Positions 35,531 through 44,990 of a stretch of DNA of 64,000 bases are shown piece after piece. Each line of letters begins with the position of its first letter. Position 1 is the stretch's first letter. The stretch covers positions 1,674,001 to 1,738,000 of the forward strand of contig NZ_JBFRBH010000001.1 of NCBI RefSeq assembly GCF_040932485.1. The letters are read 5' to 3'. The translations under genes and the position numbers were made by a program. Below the pieces are notes generated by a model, which saw only the letters and a list, made by a program, of their open reading frames with translations, had not been told where the DNA came from and made no database searches. This stretch comes from Gymnodinialimonas sp. 202GB13-11. Its GTDB lineage: Bacteria > Pseudomonadota > Alphaproteobacteria > Rhodobacterales > Rhodobacteraceae.

Positions 35531-35951
35531 GAAACTAGTTGGGGTTGCGCTTGTCTTCACCCTCACCGCCTGCGGCACGGCCCCCGAAACCCTCATCATG
35601 TCCCGCCGCACCGGCCTGACCGGATCCGGCGAAATCACCCAAGGCGTCCTCCGCAATTCCGGCGAGATGCGCATCGAAACCCAATACGAGACCTTCACCG
35701 GCCGCTGGGTCGCCGTCCGCGAAGGCGCAAATCAGGGGTTGGAGCTGCTACAGAGCGCCGCCGGAGGCTCCATCCTCCGCGAAACCGCCTCCATCCTCGC
35801 CGACACCGAAGCCGGGTTTGGAACGGCGATCTTGACGAGTGATGGAGGCCGCTCCATGCGCTGCGAGTTCCGCTACACGGGCGTCCAGATCACCGCGATT
35901 GGCGTGTGCGAGACGACGGATGGGGAAGTGTTTGATTTGCAGGTGTCGTGA
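35523..35951 (+). CDS. Small putative lipoprotein
   Basis: A 142-residue protein beginning inside the parE end (8-base overlap). MFRKLVGVALVFTLTACGTAP is a lipoprotein signal with the lipobox LTAC and Cys at residue 17. The mature part is mainly beta, with a central TFTGRWVAVREGA strand and two later Cys (CEF, GVCET) that could form a disulfide. I do not recognise the family. Coupling to parE is probably a matter of compactness. Confidence 0.7.
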   Translation: MFRKLVGVALVFTLTACGTAPETLIMSRRTGLTGSGEITQGVLRNSGEMRIETQYETFTGRWVAVREGANQGLELLQSAAGGSILRETASILADTEAGFGTAILTSDGGRSMRCEFRYTGVQITAIGVCETTDGEVFDLQVS

Positions 35952-36024
35952 GGGGGTGAGACTGTCGTCGGCGGCTGACCACAGGAGCGTTTGATGCGAT
36001 CAAGAAAGATAGGATTGTTGGAAG

Positions 36025-36573
36025 ATGGCTGATGGAACCTTTTCTAAACTACCTGACGTCTGGTTTGATGTTTACGCTCGTTTGATCCCCGGAGCTACGA
36101 TCATCGGGCTTGTTCTCTTAAAGTTTGGAATTTTTCCCGACGACACAACTATTGGTAGCGCGACCTGGATAATTTTCTTTGGCTATGTGCTCGGTCACTT
36201 AATTCAACCGGCGACAACTTTTTTGACCATTCAACTCATAGAAAGAAATACAGGAGTTTTGTCTGAAAAGGCGGAGGCATACCAAGTTCTCAAACCGGAA
36301 TCTCGTGGCGCAATGGTTCTGTCAAAACAACACGCTGAAACAGTAGGCTTTTTTGCAGTTGCACTTGGTTGTCTGTTCATTCCGTTCTCCGATGAGATTG
36401 CACTATTCTTGCAATTGACAGACCAACCCTCCGCAGAGAGCGCAAATGTAAGGCTTCCAGATCGGCTCTTCTATGCACTGACTATGCTATTTTTGCTGTT
36501 TTCGGTCGAGCGTGCATTCGAACAGCTTAGGCGTTCTAGACGGTATCTGAACCAAGCCCGCCCACAAACCTGA
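36025..36573 (+). CDS. Hypothetical membrane protein of atypical base composition
   Basis: A 182-residue protein with about four hydrophobic segments (near 22-35, 45-65, 108-128 and 148-160) and a basic C-terminal tail (EQLRRSRRYLNQARPQ). A GGAAG-type site precedes the ATG. Codon use is much richer in A/T-ending codons than in the adjacent parE, whose third positions are almost all G/C; this suggests recent acquisition. No family recognised and no mobile element flanks it. Confidence 0.65.
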   Translation: MADGTFSKLPDVWFDVYARLIPGATIIGLVLLKFGIFPDDTTIGSATWIIFFGYVLGHLIQPATTFLTIQLIERNTGVLSEKAEAYQVLKPESRGAMVLSKQHAETVGFFAVALGCLFIPFSDEIALFLQLTDQPSAESANVRLPDRLFYALTMLFLLFSVERAFEQLRRSRRYLNQARPQT

Positions 36574-36739
36574 TAGAGGCTAGGCCGGGCCGAGACACGA
36601 ACCGGTGGGTCGGGTCGTGATCAGCAATCGCAGAGCAAACATGAAGCAGGTGTTTGTCATTTGCTCCACAAATCTGAAAACAAACCCGGAAAGCGCAAGT
36701 TCTCCGGGCCCTCATGTCAGTCCAAAAATCACCCCAATC

Positions 36740-37351
36740 TCAGAACCGGAAACCAACCCGTAAGGTCGCCGTGTTCAGCGGTCCTTCCAGCCGTGGCACC
36801 GCCGGGTCCATCTCCAACTCGCGCGACGTATAGTCAAAGCCCACGAACAGCCGGTCGGTCACGTTAAACTCCGCCCCTGCCCCGAAATTCAGCCCGCTCA
36901 CCGTCGTATCCACTCCGGCGAACCAGTAGTTCCCCGTCGAGTAGCCCGCCGCTGCATAAACCAGAACGTCATCGCCCAGCGCGTAGCCCGCCCGGGCGCG
37001 CAGGTCGATCACGTCTTCCAAGCGCGTGCTGATCGTATCTGCGTCGATGAAATGCAACATCCGCACCTCACCGCCATAGACAAAACCGCCATTCTGGAAG
37101 TTGTAGCCCGCGAACCCGCCCCAGGCGTCGCCTTCTTGCGGATAGCGCACGGTGAACACGTTCGCTCCCGCAAGCGTTGCGCTGAATTCGCTGTCGACCA
37201 GACCGTATTCGAGGCCCGCATAGAAGCCATCAAATCCACGTTCTTCGGCGATGATCACAGGCGGTGGCGCGGCGGGCGCGTCATAGGGCCCGGCAAATGC
37301 GGCACCGGTGGAGGTCAAAAGGGCAAGGGTCGTCAGCGAAAAGCGCATCAT
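36740..37351 (-). CDS. Outer membrane beta-barrel porin-like protein
   Basis: A 203-residue OmpA/Omp25-like eight-strand barrel. The ATG at 37351 (or the adjacent one at 37348) starts the signal peptide FSLTTLALLTSTGAAFA. A Pro-rich linker leads to alternating strands beginning FDGFYAGLEYGL and ending with LRVGFRF, whose terminal Phe is the barrel-assembly signal. AAAGGACC upstream is the likely ribosome site. Such proteins are abundant surface components in alphaproteobacteria; ligand unknown. Confidence 0.85.
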   Translation of the reverse strand: MMRFSLTTLALLTSTGAAFAGPYDAPAAPPPVIIAEERGFDGFYAGLEYGLVDSEFSATLAGANVFTVRYPQEGDAWGGFAGYNFQNGGFVYGGEVRMLHFIDADTISTRLEDVIDLRARAGYALGDDVLVYAAAGYSTGNYWFAGVDTTVSGLNFGAGAEFNVTDRLFVGFDYTSRELEMDPAVPRLEGPLNTATLRVGFRF

Positions 37352-37587
37352 GGCAAAAGGTCCTTTGGTAGAATGAGCAGACGCAAATTTGGTGCATGAT
37401 TCCCCCGCATTCTGTCCAGTCCGGCGCAAAAATGCGGGTCGCCGAACGTGGCGTGGAGTCCACAGAAATTGCGTTAACAAAATCCTAACAAAAACGCCCT
37501 TACCAAACAGAAACAACGCCTTAACCCCTCCGCTCACGCGTGAGCAGCCCCTTCCCCTCCGCCCTCATCTCCCCTACCCTCGCTCCC

Positions 37588-37992
37588 ATGACACCTGCTG
37601 ATGCCCAAGCCCTTCTGGCCGATCATTTCGCCCCTTGGGTTCTCGATCTGAACCTCGCCGTGACCGATATCGGGGCCGAAGCCACCACCACCCGCATGCC
37701 CCTCACCCCCCGCCTCGCGCGGGTCGGCGGCATCGTCTCGGGCCAAGCGCTGGCCGCCCAGGCCGACACGACCATGATCCTCGCCCTTGCGGGCTACGTG
37801 GGGGATTTCGTGCCCGCAGGCACCGTCACGCTCGACACCCAATTCCTGCGCCCAGGCACCGGCCCGGCCATCCTTTGCCGCGCCACGATCATCCGCGCCG
37901 GCAAATCCCTCGCCTTCGCCCGCGCAGACCTCAGCGCCGAGGACAACGGCAAACCCGTCGCCACCGCCACAGCAACCCTCGCCCTGCCTTGA
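37588..37992 (+). CDS. PaaI-type hotdog thioesterase
   Basis: A 134-residue single hotdog-fold protein. The central segment ARVGGIVSGQALAAQADTTMILALAG matches the PaaI helix, with Asp in place of the catalytic acidic residue, and is followed by the strand TVTLDTQFLRPG. It would hydrolyse an acyl-CoA; the substrate is unknown. The start at 37588 is the first ATG with homology. It is convergent with the cytochrome c gene, 6 bases away. Confidence 0.8.
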   Translation: MTPADAQALLADHFAPWVLDLNLAVTDIGAEATTTRMPLTPRLARVGGIVSGQALAAQADTTMILALAGYVGDFVPAGTVTLDTQFLRPGTGPAILCRATIIRAGKSLAFARADLSAEDNGKPVATATATLALP

Positions 37993-37998
37993 ACCGTC

Positions 37999-38400
37999 TC
38001 AGTCCTGCTGCGTGGCGAGATACTCCACGAGGTCGATCACCTCAGGGCTCGTCAGAACCGTATCGCCGCCCGGGCTTGTCATGACCTCGCTCATCTCCGA
38101 AAACATGCGGCCAAAGACGGGCATCTCACCACCATGGGACAGAAGCGGGTCGCGCCCATCGATGTGGCCCGCCACGCCCACGCGCGGGAAGTAGCCGCCG
38201 TTTTGTCCTTCAATCATGCGCAGATTGGCTGGCGGAACCACCAACACCTCCGCCATCGGCCCGTCGCCAAGCAGCGCCGTTCCATGACAGACCGCGCAAT
38301 GATCGGTGTAGAGCCGGGCGCCGCGCTCTGTATCCTGGGCGTCGGCAGGCGCGCCCGCAATGAGCCCAAGGGCAGTTAAGATCATACATCGTTTCAGCAT
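37999..38400 (-). CDS. Small periplasmic c-type cytochrome
   Basis: A 133-residue exported class I cytochrome c. A signal peptide (MLKRCMILTALGLIAGAPADA) is followed by DTERGARLYTDHCAVCHG, giving the haem site CAVCH, and Met residues in GEMPVFGRM provide the likely axial ligand. The C-terminal helix VIDLVEYLAT is typical. The longer open frame upstream has no similarity. Electron partners are not evident from neighbours. Confidence 0.87.
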   Translation of the reverse strand: MLKRCMILTALGLIAGAPADAQDTERGARLYTDHCAVCHGTALLGDGPMAEVLVVPPANLRMIEGQNGGYFPRVGVAGHIDGRDPLLSHGGEMPVFGRMFSEMSEVMTSPGGDTVLTSPEVIDLVEYLATQQD

Positions 38401-38525
38401 GTGACACCTCTGTTTCCGCCGTGAGTGTGCCGACAACGACGTCGTGATGCCTTGATCCCGGTCAAAGCACTTGGCCTCGGCAATATTCGGTTCTATCGCG
38501 CTGACGAATCCGTAAAGATGGCGCC

Positions 38526-39212
38526 ATGCGAACCCTCTTCCTTCTTTTTCTGACCCTCCTGCTCGCCACCTGCGGGCGCCCGCTGACCGAGGCCGAAATC
38601 GCTTATATGGCGGATATCCAGGGACCAACGTTCAACCCCAGACCCGTGCGGATCGTCCAGAATCCGTTTGTTGGCATCTTCACACAGACCTACCCCACGC
38701 GCCCTCCTGTCACCTGCCGCGAGCGCATCTTCCCGCCGCCCGAAAGCCCGACCACCAGTGGCCAAACGGCTGGCATCGTCTTCTTCAACACGCTCCACCT
38801 GCGCGAAGATGTTGTTCTGCCCGATTACACGCGGTTCGAGGACGGCACCCGCGGCCTCGTCGCCGCAATGTTCTTCGCCCATGAAATGACCCATATCTGG
38901 CAATGGCAGAACCGAGAGGTCACGAACTACCACCCCTTCCGCGCCTTCTGGGAACATGCCGTCATCGAGGATCCGTACCTGTTCGATAACGACGACCCGC
39001 GCCCGTTCCTGAGCTACGGATATGAGCAGCAAGCCTCGTTGGTCGAAGAATATGTGTGCTGTCGCGCTCTCGACCCGGACGGCGCCCGCACTGCGCGGCT
39101 AGAGGCCCTGATCGGCCAGGTTATGCCCGTCACGCCCCTGCAATCCCGCGCCGACGACACCGACATCCGCATCCCCTGGGCCGATGCCCCCATCGGTGGG
39201 ATCTGCTCCTGA
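38526..39212 (+). CDS. Putative zinc-metallopeptidase-like lipoprotein
   Basis: A 228-residue protein. MRTLFLLFLTLLLATCGRP is a lipoprotein signal with Cys16 as the probable lipidation site. A FAHEMTHIWQW segment gives an HExxH zinc motif near residues 119-123, and a downstream Glu-rich helix (QQASLVEEY) could supply the third ligand, as in minimal gluzincin-like folds. I do not recognise a named family. The stop overlaps the start of the next gene (TGATG). Confidence 0.72.
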   Translation: MRTLFLLFLTLLLATCGRPLTEAEIAYMADIQGPTFNPRPVRIVQNPFVGIFTQTYPTRPPVTCRERIFPPPESPTTSGQTAGIVFFNTLHLREDVVLPDYTRFEDGTRGLVAAMFFAHEMTHIWQWQNREVTNYHPFRAFWEHAVIEDPYLFDNDDPRPFLSYGYEQQASLVEEYVCCRALDPDGARTARLEALIGQVMPVTPLQSRADDTDIRIPWADAPIGGICS

Positions 39213-39652
39213 TGCCGGCCCAAGCCCTCATCATGTTCGCCGCTGGTATCGGCATCCCGATCCTTGCAGCCCTAAACGCGCGGCTCGGAGCCAATATCGG
39301 CTCCCCCGCCGCTGCCGCGACGATCCTGTTCGTTGTAGCATTGATAACTGCGGGCGTGACCGTCGCCGTCACGGGGTTGGAGCCCCTGCGCGCGCTGCCA
39401 GGCCAGCCCAAGCATCTATTCTTAGCGGGCGCTCTGATCGCTTTCTACGTGCTCACGATCACCTATATAGCACCGACATTCGGCGTCGGGAATGCCGTGT
39501 TTTTCGTATTGCTCGGGCAGCTCGTCAGTGCCGCTGCCATCGACCATTTCGGGCTATTCGGCGCGCAGGTCAGCCCGATCTCAGGCCTACGTCTACTGGG
39601 GATCGCCGTCATGGCATCTGGCGTGGCGCTCACTCAGTTGGCCGCCCGTTAA
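39212..39652 (+). CDS. DMT-type small membrane protein (DUF606/YdcZ-like)
   Basis: A 146-residue protein with five hydrophobic segments and the motif IPILAALNARLGANIGSPAAAATILF, which matches the DUF606 half-size members of the drug/metabolite transporter superfamily. These usually act as homo- or heterodimers. It is translationally coupled to the upstream metallopeptidase-like gene and overlaps the convergent ABC-F gene by 4 bases. Confidence 0.8.
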   Translation: MPAQALIMFAAGIGIPILAALNARLGANIGSPAAAATILFVVALITAGVTVAVTGLEPLRALPGQPKHLFLAGALIAFYVLTITYIAPTFGVGNAVFFVLLGQLVSAAAIDHFGLFGAQVSPISGLRLLGIAVMASGVALTQLAAR

Positions 39653-41460
39653 CCGGCCTTTTCTTCCAGTTCCAGCCACTCCATTTCAGCGGCGTCCAGC
39701 TTGGCCTGCCGTTCGGCCAAGGCATCGGTCGCCTTCTGCGCCTTCACGGGCTGCGCTGTGTAAATCTCGGGATCTGATAGAAGCTCGGAGAGTTTAGCGA
39801 TCTCGGCCTCCAGCCGTCCGATTTCGGATGGTAACGTCTCAAGCCGGTGCTTTTCCGTGAACGACAGCCCAGTTTTTTTCGCCTTTTCAGCTGGTTCTGA
39901 TGCGATCTTCTCGGCCTTCGGCCTGCCCTTATCGGGCTTCACGGGGGCAGCGCCACCCCTTTGAGCGATCATATCCGTCCAACCGCCGGCATAGACGACC
40001 GAACGACCCGCACCTTCCAACGCGACCGTGGTGGTCGCTACACGATCCAGAAAATCACGGTCATGGCTCACGAGCAAAACCGTGCCCGGATACTCCCCCA
40101 GCAAATCCTGCAGAAGATCGAGCGTTTCGACGTCCAGATCGTTGGTCGGCTCATCAAGCACCAACAGGTTACTCTCACGCGCCATGATCCTCGCCAGCAA
40201 CAGTCGCGCCTTCTCCCCGCCCGAGAGGGACCGCGCAGGCGCGCGCGCCTGCGCATCGTCGAACAGGAACTCCTTTAGGTAGCCCACGACATGCTTTGGC
40301 ACGCCACGCACCAGCACCTGATCGGCACGGCCCTTCACGCCAACCTCCGGGTCATTGGCGAGGCTTTCCCATAGGGTCGCATCCGGGTCGAGGGCTGAGC
40401 GGGTCTGGTCAAACACCGCCATCTCGATCCCGGTGCCGTGGCTAACGCTGCCCGTATCCGGCGTCAGCTCACCCGTCAGCATCTTCAGAAGCGTCGTCTT
40501 ACCCGCGCCATTGGGGCCGACAAACGCCACGCGGTCGCCACGCAAAACGCGCAGATCAAACGGCTTCAGGATATCTTTGCCATCGTAAGCCTTTGAAATA
40601 CCAACGGCTTCAATGACCTTCTTACCGGATTGTGGTCCGGCCTCCAACGCCATCGCGGCCGTGCCTTGCCGCCGGATCATCGCCGAGCGTTCGGCCCGCA
40701 ACTCGCCCAAGGCACGCACACGGCCCATGTTGCGCTTGCGGCGCGCGCTGATGCCTTCCACGGCCCATCGCGCCTCGGCCTTGATCTTGCGGTCAAGCTT
40801 GTGGCGGGCAAGGTCCTCCTCCGCCCAGACCGTGTCGCGCCATTCCTCGAACCGGTCAAAGCCCTTGTCCATCCGCCGCACAACGCCGCGATCGAGCCAC
40901 AGGACCCCGCGCGCCAAAGCGTTCAGAAACGCCCGGTCATGGGAGATCAGGATGAAGCCTGCCTTGGTCTGCTTCAGTTCGCCCTCAAGCCATTGGATCG
41001 CGTCGATATCGAGGTGGTTGGTGGGCTCGTCCAGCAGCATCAGATCCGGGGCTTCCGCCAACAGCCGCGCCAAGGCCGCGCGCCGCCGTTCTCCACCCGA
41101 GGCCGCCGAAACCTCTGCGTCGAGTCGCAGCTTGAGGCCCTCAGCTGCCGCTTCCACACGCCATTCCTCGGACGGGCCAAGCGTAGCCAACGCAAAATCG
41201 CGTAAGGTCTCGAACCCGGAAAAGTCCGGGTCCTGTTCCAGATAGCCCACGCTCGTACCATCGGGCAGAACGCGACCGCCTGCATCAGCTTCCACCAATC
41301 CTGCCATCACCTTCATGAGCGTGGATTTGCCCGAGCCATTGCGGCCCACAAGCGCCATGCGGTCACCTGCCTGAACCACCAGATCCAGATGGGAAAACAC
41401 CGGATCACCGCCGAAAGTCAGGGCGATATCGTTCAACTGCAAAAGCGGAGGTCTGGCCAT
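39649..41460 (-). CDS. ABC-F family ATPase (Uup-like)
   Basis: A 603-residue soluble protein with two ATP-binding cassettes and no membrane part. Walker A motifs are GRNGSGKST and GPNGAGKTT; signature motifs are [14 protein letters not shown] and [14 protein letters not shown]. The linker between the cassettes is present and a charged C-terminal coiled coil ([23 protein letters not shown] through the end) matches Uup. ABC-F proteins act on ribosomes or on DNA-repair intermediates rather than as transporters. Confidence 0.9.
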   Translation of the reverse strand: MARPPLLQLNDIALTFGGDPVFSHLDLVVQAGDRMALVGRNGSGKSTLMKVMAGLVEADAGGRVLPDGTSVGYLEQDPDFSGFETLRDFALATLGPSEEWRVEAAAEGLKLRLDAEVSAASGGERRRAALARLLAEAPDLMLLDEPTNHLDIDAIQWLEGELKQTKAGFILISHDRAFLNALARGVLWLDRGVVRRMDKGFDRFEEWRDTVWAEEDLARHKLDRKIKAEARWAVEGISARRKRNMGRVRALGELRAERSAMIRRQGTAAMALEAGPQSGKKVIEAVGISKAYDGKDILKPFDLRVLRGDRVAFVGPNGAGKTTLLKMLTGELTPDTGSVSHGTGIEMAVFDQTRSALDPDATLWESLANDPEVGVKGRADQVLVRGVPKHVVGYLKEFLFDDAQARAPARSLSGGEKARLLLARIMARESNLLVLDEPTNDLDVETLDLLQDLLGEYPGTVLLVSHDRDFLDRVATTTVALEGAGRSVVYAGGWTDMIAQRGGAAPVKPDKGRPKAEKIASEPAEKAKKTGLSFTEKHRLETLPSEIGRLEAEIAKLSELLSDPEIYTAQPVKAQKATDALAERQAKLDAAEMEWLELEEKAG

Positions 41461-41513
41461 GGCGCGGGGCTACGCCACCCCCCAGCAAGTTTCAACCACC
41501 CCGGCTTCCACTG

Positions 41514-41645
41514 GTTCCAAATACTTCCGCCGGAGGCATCCGATCGGAGCCCTTGATGCAAACATCCCCATTCGCGCACCGCCCTTGCCACCTGCGCCGC
41601 GTTTTCCCCTGGAAAATGCACCCGGCGGCGCCGAAGGCGGCGCAA
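41514..41645. repeat. Rhodobacteraceae-type intergenic repeat (copy 2, degenerate)
   Basis: The gap between the ABC-F and DUF3179 genes begins CCAAATACTTCCGCCGGAGGC and later contains GTTTTCCCCTGGAAAA and GGCGGCGCCGAAGGCGGCGC. The opening resembles the elements at 27820-27880 and 60735-60897. There is no coding sign. Confidence 0.35.
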
Positions 41646-41649
41646 TCCC

Positions 41650-42621
41650 CTAGTGCGCCAGCATCCATGTTCCGTCCGGCCAAAACGCGTGGAACGCAAA
41701 GGCGAAGATCACGTCATGGGGCACATCCTGCCCCGACGCATTCCTTACCCGGATCTGGCCCACATCCCGGCCTTGCGCGATCTGCGGCGCGTCGAGGGCG
41801 GAGGCCGCACCCGCGGCCCAGGTGATCGTCACACCTGCCTCCGTCACCGCACCCTCCCGCGCCAGACGCTCCAAGGTCCATGCCCGGTCGCCTATACGGA
41901 CGACCCGCGCCAGCGGACTGATGCCGTGGGGAGGTTCTTCCCCGGAATAAAGGAACGGCCAGCCTGAGGTGTCGTAGCCAACATAAGGGTTGCGCCCATA
42001 CGCCCGTCCGTACCCACGCGGCTCGGCCATGACGATGCCGTCGGGGTAAGCGGCGCGGAAGCTCTCCCAGCTTTCAAGCCAGCCCGGCAATTCGCGCAAC
42101 TCGGTGCCAGCGTGAACACCCACGATCCCCTCACCCACAGCCTGTTGCCACCAGCTTTCTGTCTCACGGTCATACATGATCATGTCGGAATGGCGCAGGT
42201 TGCCCGAAACACCGAAGCTCAGCACCTGACCTTCCACCTCACGGGCGAAGACCATCGCCGAATTGCACAATGGGCAATAGGTCACCGCAAACGGGAAGCC
42301 TCCAACCTCATCATTCACGATTTCATGCCAAGTGAGGTAGCGCAGTGGGTAAGCGCGCGCGGCGGTGCCTTCGAAGGCCACGGTCAGGACGGGCTCAGCC
42401 GGATCGAGGCCACGTTCCCGCGAAGCGGCAATCATGCGCGGGCCGTCGATGGCTGGAATGCCGTCGCGTGGCACCCCGCCTGAGCGGACCTCGCTCAGGT
42501 CAATTGTGGCGGTGCCGAAATCGGTGTTGGGCCAATCGGCGGTTGGGTCGATGCCCTGCGCCATCGCGGCCCCGCCAAGCCAAAGCCAGACCGTCAAAAG
42601 CGTCGCAAAAGTCCGTCGCAT
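41650..42621 (-). CDS. DUF3179-family exported protein
   Basis: A 323-residue protein with a signal peptide (FATLLTVWLWLGGAAMA). The core motif TYCPLCNSAMVFAR, with CxxC, and FGVSGNLRHSDMIMYDRETESWWQQ are diagnostic of DUF3179, a family of unknown function common in marine bacteria. The ATG at 42621 has GGAGGGG just upstream. It ends with a Trp-rich beta segment. It is about 110 bases from the cyclophilin genes in the same direction. Confidence 0.85.
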   Translation of the reverse strand: MRRTFATLLTVWLWLGGAAMAQGIDPTADWPNTDFGTATIDLSEVRSGGVPRDGIPAIDGPRMIAASRERGLDPAEPVLTVAFEGTAARAYPLRYLTWHEIVNDEVGGFPFAVTYCPLCNSAMVFAREVEGQVLSFGVSGNLRHSDMIMYDRETESWWQQAVGEGIVGVHAGTELRELPGWLESWESFRAAYPDGIVMAEPRGYGRAYGRNPYVGYDTSGWPFLYSGEEPPHGISPLARVVRIGDRAWTLERLAREGAVTEAGVTITWAAGAASALDAPQIAQGRDVGQIRVRNASGQDVPHDVIFAFAFHAFWPDGTWMLAH

Positions 42622-42729
42622 GTCCCCTCCACAAAAAATGGGCGCCCCGTTACCGGTACGCCCATCCATCTTGTCGATCCGTAAGCAGGCTGCACAGCCC
42701 ACCTCACGCAGAGTTGCGGGGGTGAGAGG

Positions 42730-43353
42730 CTATTCCAGCTCCACCTCTTCATCCTCTTCCGGCGGCGGTGCGACCGGATCATCATCGCGCACCCGTAGGG
42801 CGGTCATGCGGTCCGGCTCACCCACAACGGCGCCGTTCCGGCCCCGCCCCCGGCGGATCAGGTCCACGATGTCCATACCTTCCACGACCTGGCCCACGAT
42901 GGTGTAGCCGCCGTCTAGATGGGGCGCAGGCGCGAACATGATGAAGAATTGGCTGTTGGCGGAGTTGGGATCGTTCGACCGTGCCATACCGATCATGCCA
43001 CGCTCAAACGATATATCGTCCGAGAATTCTGCAGGCAGATCAGGGTATTGCGACCCACCCCGCCCGGCATAGCGCATGTCCTGGCCGAGCCGTCCGAACT
43101 CCACATCACCGGTCTGCGCCATGAAGCCGTCAATCACCCGGTGAAACACCACGTCGTCGTAAGCCCCTTCGCCCGCAAGCGTGGTGATCCGCTCTACATG
43201 CAAGGGCGCTGACTCTTCGAAGAGGTCGATGATGATTGTGCCTTGCGCTTCACCATCCACGTCAATCTCAAGCCCCGTGGCCCCGACCGGCCCCACAGCC
43301 AAAGCTGCGAGGACAGCCGCAGGCCGGAGGAGGGCCAGACCCGCCTTACGCAT
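42730..43353 (-). CDS. Exported cyclophilin-type peptidyl-prolyl isomerase
   Basis: A 207-residue cyclophilin with an N-terminal signal peptide (LALLRPAAVLAALAVGPVGA). The catalytic FHRVIDGFMAQTGD contains the active-site Arg and Phe, and NSANSQFFIMFA is the second signature. The acidic C-terminal tail (PPPEEDEEVELE) is unusual. It overlaps the cytosolic cyclophilin gene by 8 bases. It would assist folding of periplasmic proteins. Confidence 0.9.
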   Translation of the reverse strand: MRKAGLALLRPAAVLAALAVGPVGATGLEIDVDGEAQGTIIIDLFEESAPLHVERITTLAGEGAYDDVVFHRVIDGFMAQTGDVEFGRLGQDMRYAGRGGSQYPDLPAEFSDDISFERGMIGMARSNDPNSANSQFFIMFAPAPHLDGGYTIVGQVVEGMDIVDLIRRGRGRNGAVVGEPDRMTALRVRDDDPVAPPPEEDEEVELE

Positions 43354-43846
43354 CGGCAGCCACCTTGACCGAGATCATCGTGTCAGGCTCCGCAGGCGGC
43401 TCGCCCCGGGTGATCGCGTCCACATGCTCCATCCCGTCAATGACGTTGCCGTAAACGGTGTATTGGCCGTTCAGGAAATCATTGTCCTTGAAGTTGATGA
43501 AGAACTGGCTGTTGGCCGAGTTCGGGTTCGACGAGCGCGCTGCGCCGAGTGAACCGCGCGCGTGCGGGATGCGCGAGAATTCCGCCGGAAGATCAGGCTT
43601 GTCCGAACCGCCCGTGCCCGCCATGCGCAGGTTGGAGGCATCTTTGCCGTGCTGCACATCGCCCGTTTGCGCCATGAAGCCGTCGATCACACGGTGAAAG
43701 ACTACGCCGTCATACGCGCCTTCGCGGGCCAGTTCCTTCATGCGCTCTACATGCTTTGGTGCGACATCGGGCAGAAGCTCGATGGTGACGGTGCCGCCCT
43801 TCAGTTCCATCAGGATCGTGTTTTCGGGATCTTTGATATCGGCCAA
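43346..43846 (-). CDS. Cytosolic cyclophilin-type peptidyl-prolyl isomerase
   Basis: A 166-residue cyclophilin without signal peptide. FHRVIDGFMAQTGDVQHG and NSANSQFFINF are the active-site signatures. It is close in sequence to the downstream exported copy, so the pair probably arose by duplication with one acquiring an export signal. AAGGAGA precedes the ATG. It is 32 bases downstream of coaD in the same orientation. Confidence 0.92.
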   Translation of the reverse strand: MADIKDPENTILMELKGGTVTIELLPDVAPKHVERMKELAREGAYDGVVFHRVIDGFMAQTGDVQHGKDASNLRMAGTGGSDKPDLPAEFSRIPHARGSLGAARSSNPNSANSQFFINFKDNDFLNGQYTVYGNVIDGMEHVDAITRGEPPAEPDTMISVKVAADA

Positions 43847-43878
43847 TGTGGCTCTCCTTATGTCAATTCCAGCCCGCT

Positions 43879-44373
43879 TTAACGCGGGAATTTCTCTTGC
43901 AGCGCGGCGTTCACGGGTGACGTCACGAATTGCGACACGTCCCCGCCCAACCGCGCGATTTCCTTCACCAGTTTTGAGGCGATGGCTTGATGTTCGGCCT
44001 CCGCCATCAGGAAGACCGTCGTCACAGACGCGTCCAGTTTCCGGTTCATCCCAACCATTTGGTATTCATATTCAAAGTCGGCAACCGCGCGCAGGCCACG
44101 GATGATGAATTCCGCCCCCACATCACGGGCGCAATCGATCAACAGGTTCTCAAAGGGATGGGCAACAATCTCGGTCCCGAAGGCTTCGGTCATTGCGGCG
44201 CATTCGGCCTCCACCATCGCGACACGTTCTTCCAGCGAGAACAGGGGACCCTTATCGCGATTGATCGCAACGCCGATGACCAGTTTGTCGACCAATTTGC
44301 AGGCCCGTTTGATGATATCAACGTGCCCCAAGGTGATCGGGTCAAAAGTGCCGGGATAAAGGCCTGTGCGCAT
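43879..44373 (-). CDS. coaD: Phosphopantetheine adenylyltransferase
   Basis: A 164-residue nucleotidyltransferase that adenylates 4'-phosphopantetheine in coenzyme A synthesis. The N-terminal GLYPGTFDPITLGHVDII carries the TxGH motif, and RGLRAVADFEYEYQM is the second conserved block. ISSTxVRE-like C-terminal residues read KEIARLGGDVSQFVTSPV. The ATG at 44373 begins the homology. Gene order coaD followed by cyclophilins is common in alphaproteobacteria. Confidence 0.94.
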   Translation of the reverse strand: MRTGLYPGTFDPITLGHVDIIKRACKLVDKLVIGVAINRDKGPLFSLEERVAMVEAECAAMTEAFGTEIVAHPFENLLIDCARDVGAEFIIRGLRAVADFEYEYQMVGMNRKLDASVTTVFLMAEAEHQAIASKLVKEIARLGGDVSQFVTSPVNAALQEKFPR

Positions 44374-44463
44374 GGGATCCCTCCGCCGTCTTTCCGGGCG
44401 GCACGGGAACACGATTGCGGCCCGGTTTGCAACCGGATCGCTGGCAACGATCAGATGAGGGCA

Positions 44464-44898
44464 TCAAAAGCCCTTGATCATGCCTTCCAGCGCTTCTTTT
44501 TCCATGGCCAGTTCAGCAAGCTGCGCCTTCACCACATCGCCGATCGAGATCAGGCCGACCATCTGGTTGCCTTCCATCACCGGCATATGGCGGAACCGTC
44601 CTTGGGTCATTTTACCCAACACACTGTCGACCGTTTCATCCCTCGTGGCTGAGATGATCTTGGAGGTCATCAGGCTATCGACCGGATCCGCAAGGCAGCC
44701 CGGCCCATTGGCGCCGATTGCGCGCACGATATCGCGCTCCGACAAGATACCCGCCATCTGCTTTCCATCAAAGGACACAACGACCGCGCCGATCTTGCGG
44801 CTCGAAAGCGTCTTGGCCGCCTCACCCACACTCGATCCAGGCGCTACGGAAACGACGCCATCGTCGGATTTGTCCTTGAGGATTTGTTGAACGAGCAT
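44464..44898 (-). CDS. Twin CBS-domain protein
   Basis: A 144-residue protein made of two CBS motifs (residues about 1-60 and 70-130), the adenosyl-ligand-binding pair seen in stand-alone regulators of energy or redox state. Features include GILSERDIVRAIGANG at the end of CBS1 and RFRHMPVMEGNQMVGLISIGDVVKA in CBS2. The ATG at 44898 follows AAGGAGGCACCC, a strong ribosome site. Partner unknown. Confidence 0.88.
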   Translation of the reverse strand: MLVQQILKDKSDDGVVSVAPGSSVGEAAKTLSSRKIGAVVVSFDGKQMAGILSERDIVRAIGANGPGCLADPVDSLMTSKIISATRDETVDSVLGKMTQGRFRHMPVMEGNQMVGLISIGDVVKAQLAELAMEKEALEGMIKGF

Positions 44899-44990
44899 CG
44901 GGTGCCTCCTTGTTTGGTCGCGCTTCCCTGTGGCCAAGCGTGGGTCCGAAGGCTGCAATCTGTCAAGTTTTCTGGTGGAAACCTGTGGCT

